64,000 nucleotides of DNA. Origin: Bacillota bacterium. GTDB lineage: Bacteria; Bacillota_A; Clostridia; Christensenellales; Aristaeellaceae. Where the stretch lies: the NCBI GenBank assembly GCA_023421735.1, contig JAEZSP010000023.1, positions 1 through 64,000 on the forward strand. Reading direction: 5' to 3'. A program made the position numbers and the translations under genes. Below, piece by piece: positions 1-10,788 of this stretch. The notes under the pieces are model-generated. The model had not been told where the DNA came from and searched no databases. It was given only the letters and a program-made list of their open reading frames with translations. How positions within the stretch are numbered: the stretch's first letter is position 1; each line of letters starts with the position of its first letter.

Positions 1-46
1 CGAGCCACGAGCCACGAGCCACGAGCCACGAGCCACGAGCCACGAG
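1..46. repeat. Heptanucleotide tandem repeat (CGAGCCA)n
   Basis: The window opens with about 6.5 perfect copies of CGAGCCA, and the array probably extends upstream of position 1. A 7-bp unit is not a multiple of three, so if it lay in a gene it would shift frame as copies are gained or lost. From 47 to 121 I see no gene or clear signal; yigZ ends at 122 on the minus strand. Confidence 0.9.
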
Positions 47-121
47 AATGGTACGCCTTTCCCCTGCCCTGTCAAGTCATTTCCGCACCGCCCAAAAACT
101 TTGCGCGTCCCACTTTTCTCT

Positions 122-754
122 CTACGGTTCAGGCCAACTAAAATACAATTCCTCAAAACGCACGGGCGTCGCATCACCTTCGGTCAAATCGACGATCTCC
201 GCCGCGACTTTTTCCTCGTCCGCACACCGGATGACGTATGTGATCGTCACGACGTCGGTAAACGATTTCTCCTCCACAATGACGGGCGCGGCGCTTAAAT
301 GCCGCTCAATCCGCCCCAAAGCGGGGTATTTCACATCCACCATGTAGCGCGCCGTGGGGTGCATGACGCCGATCCCGCAGGCATCGAGCGCCATGGCGGC
401 GCCCTTGGCGTACGCGCGCACAAGTCCGCCCGCGCCGAGAAGCACGCCCCCGAAATAGCGCGTCACGACAACGCATAAATTCGTTACCGCGCGCGCCTTG
501 AGTACCTCGATGATGGGCATGCCCGCCGTACCGCCCGGTTCGCCGTCGTCGGAATAGCGCATGATGCCCATGTTCGTGCCGATGATATAGGCATAGCAGT
601 TATGGCTCGCGTCTTTGTAGGCCGCGCGCATTTCCGCGAGAAAGGCGAGCGCGGCTTCCTCGTTCTCGCACGGACAGCCGTGGCTGAGAAAGCGCGACTT
701 ATTGACGACAAACTCATCCGACGTGCGTCGGATGAGCGTTTTATAGGGCTTCAC
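122..754 (-). CDS. yigZ: YigZ/IMPACT family protein (UPF0029)
   Basis: This 210-residue protein belongs to the YigZ/IMPACT family, whose bacterial members are of unclear function (a ribosome or translation-control role is suspected from the eukaryotic relative). Family signatures are clear: a KSRFL motif near residue 20, SDDGEPGGTAG at about 68-78 and VVVTRYFGG...LGAGGL at about 95-111. I place the start at a GTG (754-752) that overlaps the surE stop codon as GTGA. An ATG further upstream at 802 would extend the protein into surE with non-family sequence. It is the last gene of the T-box operon aminotransferase-tyrS-surE-yigZ. Confidence 0.9.
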   Translation of the reverse strand: MKPYKTLIRRTSDEFVVNKSRFLSHGCPCENEEAALAFLAEMRAAYKDASHNCYAYIIGTNMGIMRYSDDGEPGGTAGMPIIEVLKARAVTNLCVVVTRYFGGVLLGAGGLVRAYAKGAAMALDACGIGVMHPTARYMVDVKYPALGRIERHLSAAPVIVEEKSFTDVVTITYVIRCADEEKVAAEIVDLTEGDATPVRFEELYFSWPEP

Positions 755-1500
755 AGTTCGATTTCGGGCCGATCCATCCCGCCCGTGTGCGCGATATCCC
801 ACGTCAAAGTCGTCACCGTGGCGAATCCATTTTTACAGATGATGTAGTCGCACTCCGGATCGGTAATCGGCACATTCTCACCATCCACGAGCCAATAATA
901 ATCGAAATGGTAGGGTGCGCGCCGCTTTTCATACTTGGCCTCGCCCAGAAACACCGGCGCGAGCCGCGCGCGACGAACGCCCTTGATCTCCTCGTACGGA
1001 AGGGGCGGAATATTGAGATTATAGACCACGCCCTGCGGCAGCGGATGTCCAATGGCCCAATCCATAAACTTCGCGGAAAGCCGCGCGGCGGGCGCATAGT
1101 CGGTCATGGAAAAGCTGTCAAGCGAGGTCGCAATCGCGGGGCAACCGCACATCGCCGCCTCCATCGCCGCGCCGACCGTGCCGGAATACACGCACGCGCC
1201 GCCCATGTTCGCGCCCTTGTTGATGCCGGAGATCGTCATGTCGACCTTGTAATCGAGCAAAAACAGCCCGAGCCGCGCGCAGTCGGCGGGCGTTCCGTCG
1301 ATGGCATAGCCTCGTATGCCGTCTTCCTCGAATGCGTGGGTCTTTAAGGGACTCGTGATTGTGAACGAGTGGCTCGCGGCGCTCCTTTCCCGGTCGGGCG
1401 CGCACACGGTCACTTCGTGTCCGCGCGCCATGAGCTCCTTCGCCATGGCGACAAGCCCCGACGCGCGGTATCCGTCGTCATTGACGAGCATAATGCGCAT
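751..1500 (-). CDS. surE: 5'/3'-nucleotidase SurE
   Basis: SurE is a metal-dependent phosphatase that removes phosphate from nucleoside 5'- and 3'-monophosphates in the cytoplasm. The 249-residue product has the usual family length and begins MRIMLVNDDGY, carrying the metal-binding Asp-Asp pair at residues 8-9. The SGINKGANMG motif at 91-100 supplies the metal-binding Asn. It starts 3 bp after the tyrS stop and overlaps yigZ by 4 bp, so it is translated as part of the same operon. Confidence 0.95.
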   Translation of the reverse strand: MRIMLVNDDGYRASGLVAMAKELMARGHEVTVCAPDRERSAASHSFTITSPLKTHAFEEDGIRGYAIDGTPADCARLGLFLLDYKVDMTISGINKGANMGGACVYSGTVGAAMEAAMCGCPAIATSLDSFSMTDYAPAARLSAKFMDWAIGHPLPQGVVYNLNIPPLPYEEIKGVRRARLAPVFLGEAKYEKRRAPYHFDYYWLVDGENVPITDPECDYIICKNGFATVTTLTWDIAHTGGMDRPEIEL

Positions 1501-1502
1501 GA

Positions 1503-2738
1503 TTACACCTTCAAGACGAACCTGTGGTACGTCTTCTTGCCTTTGCGGACGACGGTCCCTTCGCCCGCGAGCATCTCTTTTGTGAAGCGGAAGTCGATGT
1601 CCGTAATCTTCTCGTCTTCAATTGTCACGCCACCCTGCTGGATGGCCTTGCGTGCCTCGCCGTTGGACTTGCACATGCCGGCCTGCGCCATAAACGCAAG
1701 GAGCCTGCTTTCCTGAGCGAGCTCTTCCTCCGTCACCTCGGTCGTGGGCACGCTGCCCGCCATGTCCGCCGCGCCGAAGAGCGCCTCGGCGGCCTGCTTC
1801 GCGGCCTCCGCTTCCGCCTCGCCATGGATGAGCTTTGTGACCTCAAAGGCGAGCACGCGCTTGGCTTCGTTGATCTCGCTGCCCTCGAGCGCGCCGAGGC
1901 GCCTGACTTCGTCCATCGGGAGGAAGGTGAGGAGCGCAAGACAGCGTTCGACGTCCGCGTCGCCGACATTTCTCCAGTACTGGTAGAAGTCGTAGGGAGT
2001 CGTCTTCTCAGGCGAAAGCCACAACGCGCCCTTCTCCGTCTTCCCCATCTTCTTGCCTTCCGAATTGAGGAGGAGCTGGAAGGTGATTGCAAAGGCATCC
2101 TTTCCTTCTTTGCGACGGATGAGGTCCGCGCCCGCAAGCATATTCGACCACTGATCGTCGCCGCCCGCCTGCATTGTGCAGCCATGCCGCTGGAAGAGTT
2201 CGAGAAAGTCGTAACCCTGCATGATCATGTAGTTAAACTCGAGGAACGTGAGACCCTTTTCGAGCCGCTGCTTGTAGCACTCCGCGGTCAGCATGCGGTT
2301 GACGGAGAACAGCGAGCCGATGTCCCGCAGAAATTCGACGTAGTTGAGATTCCTCAGCCAATCCGCATTGTTGGCAAGGATCGCCCCGTTGGGCTTCGAA
2401 GCGTCAAAGTCCAGAAAGCGCTCCATTTGCTTTTTAATCGCGGCAACATTATCGTCGATCTGCTCGGTGGTGAGCATTTTGCGCAAATCGGTTCTGCCCG
2501 ATGGGTCGCCCACCATGGCGGTCCCGCCGCCCATGAGCGCAATGGGCTTATGCCCCGCGCGCTGCATGTGCGCCATGGCCATGATCGGTATGTAGTGCCC
2601 GATATGCAGACTGTCCGCTGTGGGATCAAAACCGGTGTAGAACGTGACCATACCGGCATCGAACGCCTTGTAGAGGTCGTCCTCAAAGGTAATCTGCTTT
2701 AAAAATCCGCGCTCCTTGAGCGCATCTAAAATATGCAT
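1503..2738 (-). CDS. tyrS: Tyrosyl-tRNA synthetase
   Basis: This class I synthetase charges tRNA-Tyr. The 411-residue protein shows the HIGH motif at 45-48, a KMGKT version of the KMSKS loop at 230-234 and a C-terminal S4 RNA-binding domain from about residue 345. It lies 4 bp downstream of an aminotransferase gene, and both are preceded by a T-box leader whose specifier triplet appears to be UAC (Tyr). The expected control is therefore transcription read-through when uncharged tRNA-Tyr accumulates. Confidence 0.97.
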   Translation of the reverse strand: MHILDALKERGFLKQITFEDDLYKAFDAGMVTFYTGFDPTADSLHIGHYIPIMAMAHMQRAGHKPIALMGGGTAMVGDPSGRTDLRKMLTTEQIDDNVAAIKKQMERFLDFDASKPNGAILANNADWLRNLNYVEFLRDIGSLFSVNRMLTAECYKQRLEKGLTFLEFNYMIMQGYDFLELFQRHGCTMQAGGDDQWSNMLAGADLIRRKEGKDAFAITFQLLLNSEGKKMGKTEKGALWLSPEKTTPYDFYQYWRNVGDADVERCLALLTFLPMDEVRRLGALEGSEINEAKRVLAFEVTKLIHGEAEAEAAKQAAEALFGAADMAGSVPTTEVTEEELAQESRLLAFMAQAGMCKSNGEARKAIQQGGVTIEDEKITDIDFRFTKEMLAGEGTVVRKGKKTYHRFVLKV

Positions 2739-2742
2739 CCGC

Positions 2743-3927
2743 CTATCCCTCCCTGATGGCCTGCGCGAGAGCCGCCATGCCCTTTACGATGTCCGGCACT
2801 TCCGCGTTTGAGAAATTGAGCCTGAGTGTGTTTTCGTGGCCGCCCGCCGGATAGAAAAACGTACCGGGAACGAACGCCACGGATTTGTCGATCGCCCGCC
2901 TCAGGACATCGCGCGCGTTCATCTCCTCCGGCAGTGCCGCCCAGACGAACAGCCCGCCCTCGGGAACCGTGTGGGCCGTGCCCGCCGGAAAGGCCTCGAA
3001 ACCGTCGAGCATGGCCTGAAGCTGCTTTTGATAGTTTTTGCAGATCCGCTCGATGTGCGGGCCGAGCAGCCCGCGCCGGATATATTCATCGACGATCGCC
3101 TGATTGAGAAGCGGCGAGTGGACGTCCGAAGACTGCTTGCCGATGATCATCTTGCGCATCAGCATTTCATTGGTTACCACCGCACAGCCCACGCGCATGC
3201 CGGGTGAAATGAGCTTTGAATAGCTCGAAAGATACACCACCCAGTCGTTCTCGTCGTAGGTCTTAATGGCGGGGAGCGCCTCGCCCGCGTACCTGAGGTC
3301 ACGGTAGGGGTCGTCTTCCGCGAGAATCACGCCGTACTGATTGGCCAATTTTGCGAGTTTCGGCCTGCGTTCCGCCGAGAGCGTGATGCCCGTGGGATTC
3401 TGGAACGTGGGGATGATATACATGATCTTGGGCTGATGCTTTTTGATCAGTTCCTCCGCCGCTTCGGGAATGACGCCGTTTTCGTCGGTCGGAATGGCCA
3501 CGATATGCGCGCCATAGATGTTCATCGTCTGAAGCGCGCCCAGAAACGTCGGGCTTTCCGCAAGAATGGTATCACCCGGCTCGATGACGGCCTTTAACAG
3601 CAGATCAAACGCCTGGGTCGATCCCTGGGTGGGCAGAATCTGTTCCGGCGCGGCGTTTACACCGCAGCTTTTCAAAAACGATGCCGTGGATTCGCGCAGG
3701 GAAGCGAGGCCTTCCGTCCCGCCGTACTGCAAAAGCTTCGTGCCATATTTTTTGAGCACGTCGACGGCAATTTCGCCCACAACGTCCGGCTCGAGCGCCG
3801 AATCGGAGGGGTTTCCGCCCGCAAAGGAAATCATGCCCGGCTTGCCCATGAGCTTGAATACGTCGCGGATCGCCGACCCTGTGATCGGCTTCATGTTTGA
3901 GGCGATGATCGCATCCGTCATCTTCAT
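2743..3927 (-). CDS. PLP-dependent aminotransferase, fold type I (LysN/aromatic type)
   Basis: This 394-residue enzyme is a pyridoxal-phosphate aminotransferase of the class I/II family, close to the 2-aminoadipate/aromatic aminotransferases. Visible motifs are QNPTG (176-180), DDPY (205-208) and SSYSKL with the Schiff-base lysine at about K238. The chosen ATG at 3927 has a GGGGG ribosome binding site; an upstream in-frame ATG at 3993 lies inside the T-box antiterminator. Being the first gene behind a tyrosine-type T-box, ahead of tyrS, it may make tyrosine or phenylalanine from the keto acid. That substrate is inferred from context only. Confidence 0.9.
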   Translation of the reverse strand: MKMTDAIIASNMKPITGSAIRDVFKLMGKPGMISFAGGNPSDSALEPDVVGEIAVDVLKKYGTKLLQYGGTEGLASLRESTASFLKSCGVNAAPEQILPTQGSTQAFDLLLKAVIEPGDTILAESPTFLGALQTMNIYGAHIVAIPTDENGVIPEAAEELIKKHQPKIMYIIPTFQNPTGITLSAERRPKLAKLANQYGVILAEDDPYRDLRYAGEALPAIKTYDENDWVVYLSSYSKLISPGMRVGCAVVTNEMLMRKMIIGKQSSDVHSPLLNQAIVDEYIRRGLLGPHIERICKNYQKQLQAMLDGFEAFPAGTAHTVPEGGLFVWAALPEEMNARDVLRRAIDKSVAFVPGTFFYPAGGHENTLRLNFSNAEVPDIVKGMAALAQAIREG

Positions 3928-4171
3928 ACCCGTACCCCCATTCAAAAAAATAACGCCTTCCCACCGGGGAAGGCGACAATGCCGCTGTACCACTTCCGTT
4001 TACCGCATGCCGCGGCCTTTGGAGCGCTGTATCGGGCGCGCCCGGAACGGGCTACTGCTTTTCGCCCGCTCGGCTCCCGGATGTATTCGCCGACGCGCAT
4101 CGTCCCCCTCACACCGTCCGGGGGCTCTCTTAACCCGCACTCGCCCGCTACTTCTTCCTGTCATCGCCATT
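3928..4171 (-). promoter_or_regulatory. T-box leader, probably tyrosine-specific
   Basis: The leader shows hallmark T-box parts in order. The distal Stem I carries AGAGAG (4130-4125) and GTGTGAG (4114-4108). A GAATACATCC specifier segment places UAC (Tyr) at 4085-4083. A T-box sequence AAGTGGTACAGCGG (3995-3982) follows, with UGGU able to pair with the ACCA end of tRNA-Tyr. The last part is an intrinsic terminator. The T-box core departs from the common form at one position (ACAGCG instead of ACCGCG). The switch should let RNA polymerase read into the aminotransferase-tyrS operon when tRNA-Tyr is uncharged. Confidence 0.88.
3944..3975 (-). terminator. T-box-controlled intrinsic terminator
   Basis: CGCCTTCCC-CGGT-GGGAAGGCG forms a 9-bp stem followed on the minus strand by TTATTTTTTT. 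It sits between the T-box sequence and the aminotransferase start, as expected for a transcriptional T-box switch. Confidence 0.92.
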
Positions 4172-4177
4172 TTGGTC

Positions 4178-4206
4178 AATATAACATGAAAAGGAGGCGA
4201 TGTCAA
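4178..4206 (-). promoter_or_regulatory. Sigma-A promoter of the T-box operon
   Basis: TTGACA at 4206-4201 and TATATT at 4183-4178 are separated by 17 bp, placing the transcript start at about 4171, at the head of the T-box leader. Confidence 0.85.
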
Positions 4207-4248
4207 GCGAAGAATCGGAGCGGGAAGTGGATGGGCGTCCCCGCAGGT

Positions 4249-5670
4249 CTACGTGTTTCCCTGCCAAGCGGCGCCGTGCCCCCCGAACACCGTCCACCTG
4301 CCTTGGCCGAGCACCTCAAACACAGCCTGGCGCTCGCGCGCGGCGCGCGCAGGATCGGTGTCGACAGAGGTCATGAGATACGGTGCGAGCCGGTTATACT
4401 GCGCCTGCACGGGGAGAAAACCCTTGATATTGACGAAGATGTCGCCGGTGAAAGCGATCCGGAGCCGCCTTTCGACGAGCACAATCTCGCCGCGGACGTG
4501 ACCGCCCGCGCCCTCGTAGACCTCGAAATCCAGATCCGCCCAGCAAAACGAGCCGATGCGTTCGAGGAGACCGTTGACCGGCTCGCTCGATCCGCCGATG
4601 ACGCGCATGTTCCGCGCGTCCGGCGGCGCATAATCTGACAGAATCTTCGAGATCCGCACATAGGGCGCGTGGAAGGGGTTTTCCTCGCGGAAATTATCCG
4701 TACCGGCGCGCTCGCGGGCGAAGTTTTCATAGGCCTTGAGGCTCATATAGGCGTTTTCGAATGTGCTCAGCATGCCGCAATGATCGACGTCCGCATGGGT
4801 GATCACGACGTCTTTCTCCATGCCGTCAAAGCCGGGAATCGCGCCGCGCAGCGCTTCGAACGCCTCTGCGCGGTTGCGCGCAAAGCCGCTGTCGACAAAC
4901 AGGAGCCTCCCTTCGCGCGCAATCACCGCCGAATTGCTGCCGCACGGCGGTTCGAGAAGGGTCAATCCGATTTCGTCAAAGTGCGTCACGCGGGGCACAT
5001 ACGCCGCGCCGGAATGCTTCGCAAGGAGTTCCGCCGATTTGCCGAGGTATTCAAACGTTGTGTGGAACGGATGTTCGCGCCGCTCCATCGTCTGCATGAT
5101 CCGGTTCGCGTCGACGATGAGATCGCGCTTCTGCGCGTCTGTGAGCCCAAGCATTTCCGCGATCCCGTTTGCGAAGGACACGTAAAACACCGTGTTGTCG
5201 AGGACTTTTTCGGTTTTATTGTAGTCGATGACCCGGATGTCGCACAAAAGCGAAACCTCATGGATGAAATCCGAGACATCGCGGCTATTTTCGACGAACA
5301 GCCCCATGCGGACGTACTGGTATTCCTCGCCCGTCGCCTCGGTGCTGATGTAGGAAATGTTAAAGTGATAGCCGGAAATGAGCGCAAGCACACGGAGCAC
5401 ATACCCCGGCTCGTCGCGCAGCTTGAACTCGATGAGCACGACACGGCCGATGCCCATGTCGCTTTGCAGATACCCCTTCTGCGCGAGCCGGTTGGTCGCC
5501 GCGTCGAGCTGATCCGCGGAGCCTTCGACCTCGACGAATGTAACATGCGCGTCCACCGCCTTATTGTAACTCACGCGCGTGATGTTGAGCCCCAGCTGCG
5601 CCATGATTTCGGTCGCGTCCATGAGCGCGCCGACCTTATCGGGCATGATGGTTGTATAGGTGCGCTTCAT
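4249..5670 (-). CDS. Tandem ACT domains fused to a metallo-beta-lactamase-fold hydrolase
   Basis: The 473-residue protein has two N-terminal ACT-like ligand-sensing domains (about 5-70 and 76-150), a helical linker, and a metallo-beta-lactamase domain (about 230-470). Metal ligands are visible as THADVDHCG (H292, D294, D296, H297), H391, D410 and H465. The first motif is therefore H-x-D-x-D-H instead of the usual H-x-H-x-D-H. ACT domains usually bind amino acids, so an amino-acid-controlled hydrolase is a reasonable inference; the substrate is unknown. The ATG at 5670 overlaps the upstream stop codon as ATGA; an ATG 15 bp earlier is also possible. Confidence 0.85.
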   Translation of the reverse strand: MKRTYTTIMPDKVGALMDATEIMAQLGLNITRVSYNKAVDAHVTFVEVEGSADQLDAATNRLAQKGYLQSDMGIGRVVLIEFKLRDEPGYVLRVLALISGYHFNISYISTEATGEEYQYVRMGLFVENSRDVSDFIHEVSLLCDIRVIDYNKTEKVLDNTVFYVSFANGIAEMLGLTDAQKRDLIVDANRIMQTMERREHPFHTTFEYLGKSAELLAKHSGAAYVPRVTHFDEIGLTLLEPPCGSNSAVIAREGRLLFVDSGFARNRAEAFEALRGAIPGFDGMEKDVVITHADVDHCGMLSTFENAYMSLKAYENFARERAGTDNFREENPFHAPYVRISKILSDYAPPDARNMRVIGGSSEPVNGLLERIGSFCWADLDFEVYEGAGGHVRGEIVLVERRLRIAFTGDIFVNIKGFLPVQAQYNRLAPYLMTSVDTDPARAARERQAVFEVLGQGRWTVFGGHGAAWQGNT

Positions 5671-6769
5671 TTTGTATTCATCCATTCGCTAATGCGCCGC
5701 GCCACCGCCTCGGCGGATTTTCCCGTCTCGTTTGTTCCAAAAAATGCGAGGACTTCCCGCGCATTTTCCTGCGCGGTGCATGCGCGTATCAGAAGGTCGT
5801 GAAGTTCCCCTTCCGTATGCGCGATGTGGAAGGGCGATTGCTCGACGTCGAAATACAGCCCGCGCTCAAAACCGCCCGCCGGATGGTAGAGGACGACCGG
5901 CCTGCCCAGCAGCGGAAAGTCGCCCGCGCAGGAGGAATAGTCCGTCAGGAGCATGTCCGACGCCATCATGAGTTCCGCCATATCGGGGTAGCTTGTCATA
6001 TCGACATCCGCCCCGGCAATGCCGGTATTCTTGTCGTGCGCGCGCGCCACGCAGATCCAATCCTCGCCCGTGCCCGCGCATAGCGCCGCGACCGCAGCCG
6101 CAAGATCGAAAGGCGGCTGGAACAAGCCGCCGGACGCGGAATCGCGGAATGTCGGCGCATAGAGAAGGACGCGTTTGTCTTCGGGCAGTGCGGTCAGGCG
6201 CCGCGCCTCCTTCATCTGCATGGGAAAAACCAGTCTGTCGTTGCGCGGGAGGCCAACTTTCAGCACCTCGCCCCCATAGCGGAACGCGGTGCGATACATT
6301 TTTTCGCAGAAATCAGAACCCGCGACGGCGAGATCCATGTACCGATAATCGGGATAGCCCTCATCCGGCTTCAGGTCATAGAGGACCTGCTTAAAACCCC
6401 GGTCGCCGTGCCATGTCTGAATATACTTTTGATCGGGAAATTTAATCTGGTAAAACGGCCGATTGAAATTATCGACGTACACGCGCGCGGTGGACATTTC
6501 GTCCATCCAGCGAACAGAACCGGGGGCGGCACGGCGCACCCAGGCGGGCGCGGCGGCCTTTTCCCCCAGTTGAAATACGATGTCCGCGTCGGGGCGCATG
6601 TCGTGGAGCGCCTCGGCGATCGCGCGCGGGCTGTCGGAATACGACGCGCCCTTGAAGCTCGAAAACACGATCTTTTTCGGATCGACGCCATGCGCGTGTT
6701 TGGCGCGCATGTACGATCCCAGAACGGCGCTCCGAAGGGCGATCAGCGCCCTGCGCGCGGATTTGTTCA

Positions 6770-6770
<1 letters not shown>
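5667..6770 (-). CDS. CDP-glycerol glycerophosphotransferase family protein
   Basis: The 367-residue protein resembles the catalytic part of TagF/TagB-type enzymes, which transfer glycerol phosphate or related polyol phosphates onto wall teichoic acid or capsule precursors at the inner membrane face. Family motifs are TWHG (119-122), APTFRD (205-210) and TDYSS (276-280). The start overlaps the guaB stop by one base (TGATG), with AGGGG upstream. It is translationally linked to guaB and to the ACT-MBL gene, and no other teichoic acid gene lies near, so the acceptor is not known. Confidence 0.85.
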
Positions 6771-8354
<1,584 letters not shown>

Positions 8355-8397
8355 GTGCCAGTGAATAATATCCTGCAAAGAATTTGTTACACATGCT

Positions 8398-9144
8398 TCA
8401 CTGGTCCACGAGCGTCTCCGTCTTAAGCCCGGTATTTTCGATCACCGCCGGGCGGATCACCGCCGCAATGAGCCATACAAACAACGCCAACACGAGAAGC
8501 GCGGCAACGAACGCGAGCCGCCCGGCGAGCTTTGAGATGATGCCCGCGGGCTTGATCGCGCCCGACGCCTCGGCCTCAAACGTGCGGTAAATCGCGCCCG
8601 CGTCCGGCGCCGCGCCTGAAAGGAGCTCTTCCCGGCAGACGTCTTCGAGCCGGGATTCGATGTGCGCGCGCTGATCAGGGTTGAGCCTGCGCTTCACGCG
8701 CTTTTCAAACCGCGCACAAACGGTATCCGCCTGCCCCGCCTGCATGTTCAGCACGCGCGCGATTTGCCGCGCGTTGAGTCCGCAGCCATAGCGAAGCACG
8801 ACGAGCCTGCGCATTTCGCTCTCTTCCTGCTCGATGAGTCCGCGCATGGCATCTTCCGTGGGAACATCCAAAACGTGCGCGGAAAACGCATCGAACGTCA
8901 GTTCGCGCACCTCCATGTCCACGGATAACGCGATCCGCCGCATATCGCTTCTCAGGCTCTCGCGAAAACCGCGTGCGCTGCGAAAGCGACGGCGGCGCAA
9001 AAACCCCTGTAAAATTGTGCGCTGCAAGCAATACTCCGCCCGATCGTAGTTTCCGGTGATGGCGTGCGCCATGCCGAAAAGTTCCTGATACACGGGTTTC
9101 ACCCGCGCGAAGTACAGCCGCAGCTCGTCCGTCCGCTCGTTCAT
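8398..9144 (-). CDS. ECF sigma-factor-like protein with C-terminal membrane helix
   Basis: The N-terminal half resembles a group 4 (ECF) sigma factor. There is a region-2-like helical segment (about 15-70) and a region-4-like segment (about 105-160) containing LRYGCGLNARQIARVLNM, a helix-turn-helix pattern. After a linker, residues about 210-235 form a single strongly hydrophobic helix followed by a short polar tail. The second of two adjacent ATG codons (9144) is better spaced from AAGGA. It may be a membrane-tethered regulator, or a degenerate sigma/anti-sigma fusion. No separate anti-sigma gene is adjacent. Confidence 0.65.
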   Translation of the reverse strand: MNERTDELRLYFARVKPVYQELFGMAHAITGNYDRAEYCLQRTILQGFLRRRRFRSARGFRESLRSDMRRIALSVDMEVRELTFDAFSAHVLDVPTEDAMRGLIEQEESEMRRLVVLRYGCGLNARQIARVLNMQAGQADTVCARFEKRVKRRLNPDQRAHIESRLEDVCREELLSGAAPDAGAIYRTFEAEASGAIKPAGIISKLAGRLAFVAALLVLALFVWLIAAVIRPAVIENTGLKTETLVDQ

Positions 9145-9264
9145 CATTCGTCCTTTCGATTGTGCAAGGCGCTGCCCTTACGCCGCACCAACGGGATCGC
9201 GCCTTTGGTCAATTCCAGGGATGAAGTGGCTCAATCCAATCAGCCCCGTCGCCTGAGCAGAACC

Positions 9265-10788
9265 TCACTCCCCTATGCGCGCGATCGCATCGTTGATGGG
9301 CTTAATGCGCTCGTAAATGGAGGCATAGAGGGGATAATGTTTCTCGTACGCCGCCTGCCATTGCACGTTAACCGCATGGGCGGAACGCGCACGCACGACG
9401 GAAGCGGCGTCTTCATAACTCGCGTAAAGGCCGATGCCCACGCCTGCCGCAATCGCCGCACCAAGGGATGTCGTTTCCCCGGGCGACTGATGCACCTTTG
9501 TGTCGATTCCGTAGATGGCTGCGAGCATATCCGGCCAGAGTCCCGAGCGTGCACCACCACCGGTGAGCATCATGGAGCGCATGGGCGCGCCGCACTCGTT
9601 CATGACCTCCGCACAGGAATTGAGCGCGTAGGCGATGCCCTCGTAGACCGCGCGGGCAATGTGCCGCTCGTCGTGATAGAGGGTAAAGCCCATGAGGCAG
9701 CCGCGCGTGTTCGCATCCCAATAGGGCGTGCGCCAGCCCATCAGCGTCGGGAGGAACAACACGCCCTCCGCGCCGGGCTTGATCTGGCGCGCCATGTTTT
9801 CCACGCGCGAAATGTCCTTCGACGCGCCGCCCATGCCCAGCAGGTTCTTGACCGCCCAGTCAAACGCCGCAGCGCCGCACTGCACGGTGCCGCAGGCATG
9901 GCAGTTTTCGCCGTTCATGTCGAGATAATTGAAGATGCGCTCCTTCTCGTCGAAAACGGGCGCACGCATGATCTGCGAAACCCAGGCGGTAGAGCCGATA
10001 TAGGTGTAGCCGCTGCCGGACTCAAATACGCCCGCACCGCGCGCCGTACACGCGCCGTCGCCGCCGCCCATTGCGACGGGCGTCCCGGTAATGAGCCCCG
10101 TCTGCCGGTAGACATCGCGCGTAATTTTACCGCGCACATCGTGACCGGGCACAATTTTGGGCATCGTGTTTTCGTCGATGGCGAGCGATTTTAAGAGCTC
10201 CGACGCCCACATGCGCCCCTTGATGTCAAGCGCCGTGGTGAGGGATGCATCCGAAAAATCGGTGTAGCCGAAGCGTCCGGTCAACTTTCCGTAGATGTAA
10301 TCCTTGGTGTTGAGCCAGAAGCGCGTCTCCTGATAGACGTTCGGGCGGTTCTGTTTGATCCACAGGATCTTGGGAAGCGTATAGTGCGGGTCAAGCCGAT
10401 TTCCCGTCAGCTGGTAAAAGTCGGCTGCCGATATGACCTGGGAAATCTGCGCCACCTGTTTTTCGGTGCGCGTATCGGAATGGATGATGTTATTGCCAAG
10501 CGCGTTGCCATCCCGATCGACCGGGATGCAGCCATTCATGTTTCCGGACAGTCCCACGCATGCGATCCGCTGGGGATTCACCTGCTGGAGGAGTTCCCGT
10601 ATGCCGTCGAACACCGCCGCGACAATTTCGTTTGGGTCCTGCTCGGACCAATTGGGCCGCGGGAAAAGGGTGGGGTAGGCGCGTTTGACGGAACACACGG
10701 CGTTTCCGCGCGCGTCAAATACCGTGCATTTACAACCGGTCGTCCCGGCATCGCAGGTGAGCAGAAGATCCTTCGCGATTTCCATCAT
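9265..10788 (-). CDS. FGGY-family carbohydrate kinase (xylulokinase-like)
   Basis: This 507-residue FGGY kinase phosphorylates a sugar or polyol with ATP. The N-terminal phosphate-binding LLTCDAGTTGCK segment, the GLSGNMNG segment near residue 80-87 and the C-terminal MMLTGGGARSGLWPDMLA adenosine-binding segment are all present. Overall it is most like xylulokinase, but glycerol, ribulose or fuculose kinases share these motifs. The start overlaps the stop of a small membrane protein gene (TAATG), so the two are co-translated. Confidence 0.88.
   Translation of the reverse strand: MMEIAKDLLLTCDAGTTGCKCTVFDARGNAVCSVKRAYPTLFPRPNWSEQDPNEIVAAVFDGIRELLQQVNPQRIACVGLSGNMNGCIPVDRDGNALGNNIIHSDTRTEKQVAQISQVISAADFYQLTGNRLDPHYTLPKILWIKQNRPNVYQETRFWLNTKDYIYGKLTGRFGYTDFSDASLTTALDIKGRMWASELLKSLAIDENTMPKIVPGHDVRGKITRDVYRQTGLITGTPVAMGGGDGACTARGAGVFESGSGYTYIGSTAWVSQIMRAPVFDEKERIFNYLDMNGENCHACGTVQCGAAAFDWAVKNLLGMGGASKDISRVENMARQIKPGAEGVLFLPTLMGWRTPYWDANTRGCLMGFTLYHDERHIARAVYEGIAYALNSCAEVMNECGAPMRSMMLTGGGARSGLWPDMLAAIYGIDTKVHQSPGETTSLGAAIAAGVGIGLYASYEDAASVVRARSAHAVNVQWQAAYEKHYPLYASIYERIKPINDAIARIGE

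Noticed and set aside
1..46. Tandem repeat as a CRISPR fragment
   Set aside because: The unit is 7 bp without spacers, so it cannot be CRISPR.
1524..2702. Long open frame opposite tyrS
   Set aside because: High GC gives long open antisense frames. tyrS itself has full family motifs and the antisense product shows none.
9148..9264. Possible fourth copy of the dispersed repeat
   Set aside because: Short matches such as GATGAAGTGG occur, but the ends and stem are missing, so it is not called. No gene or other signal is evident in the gap.
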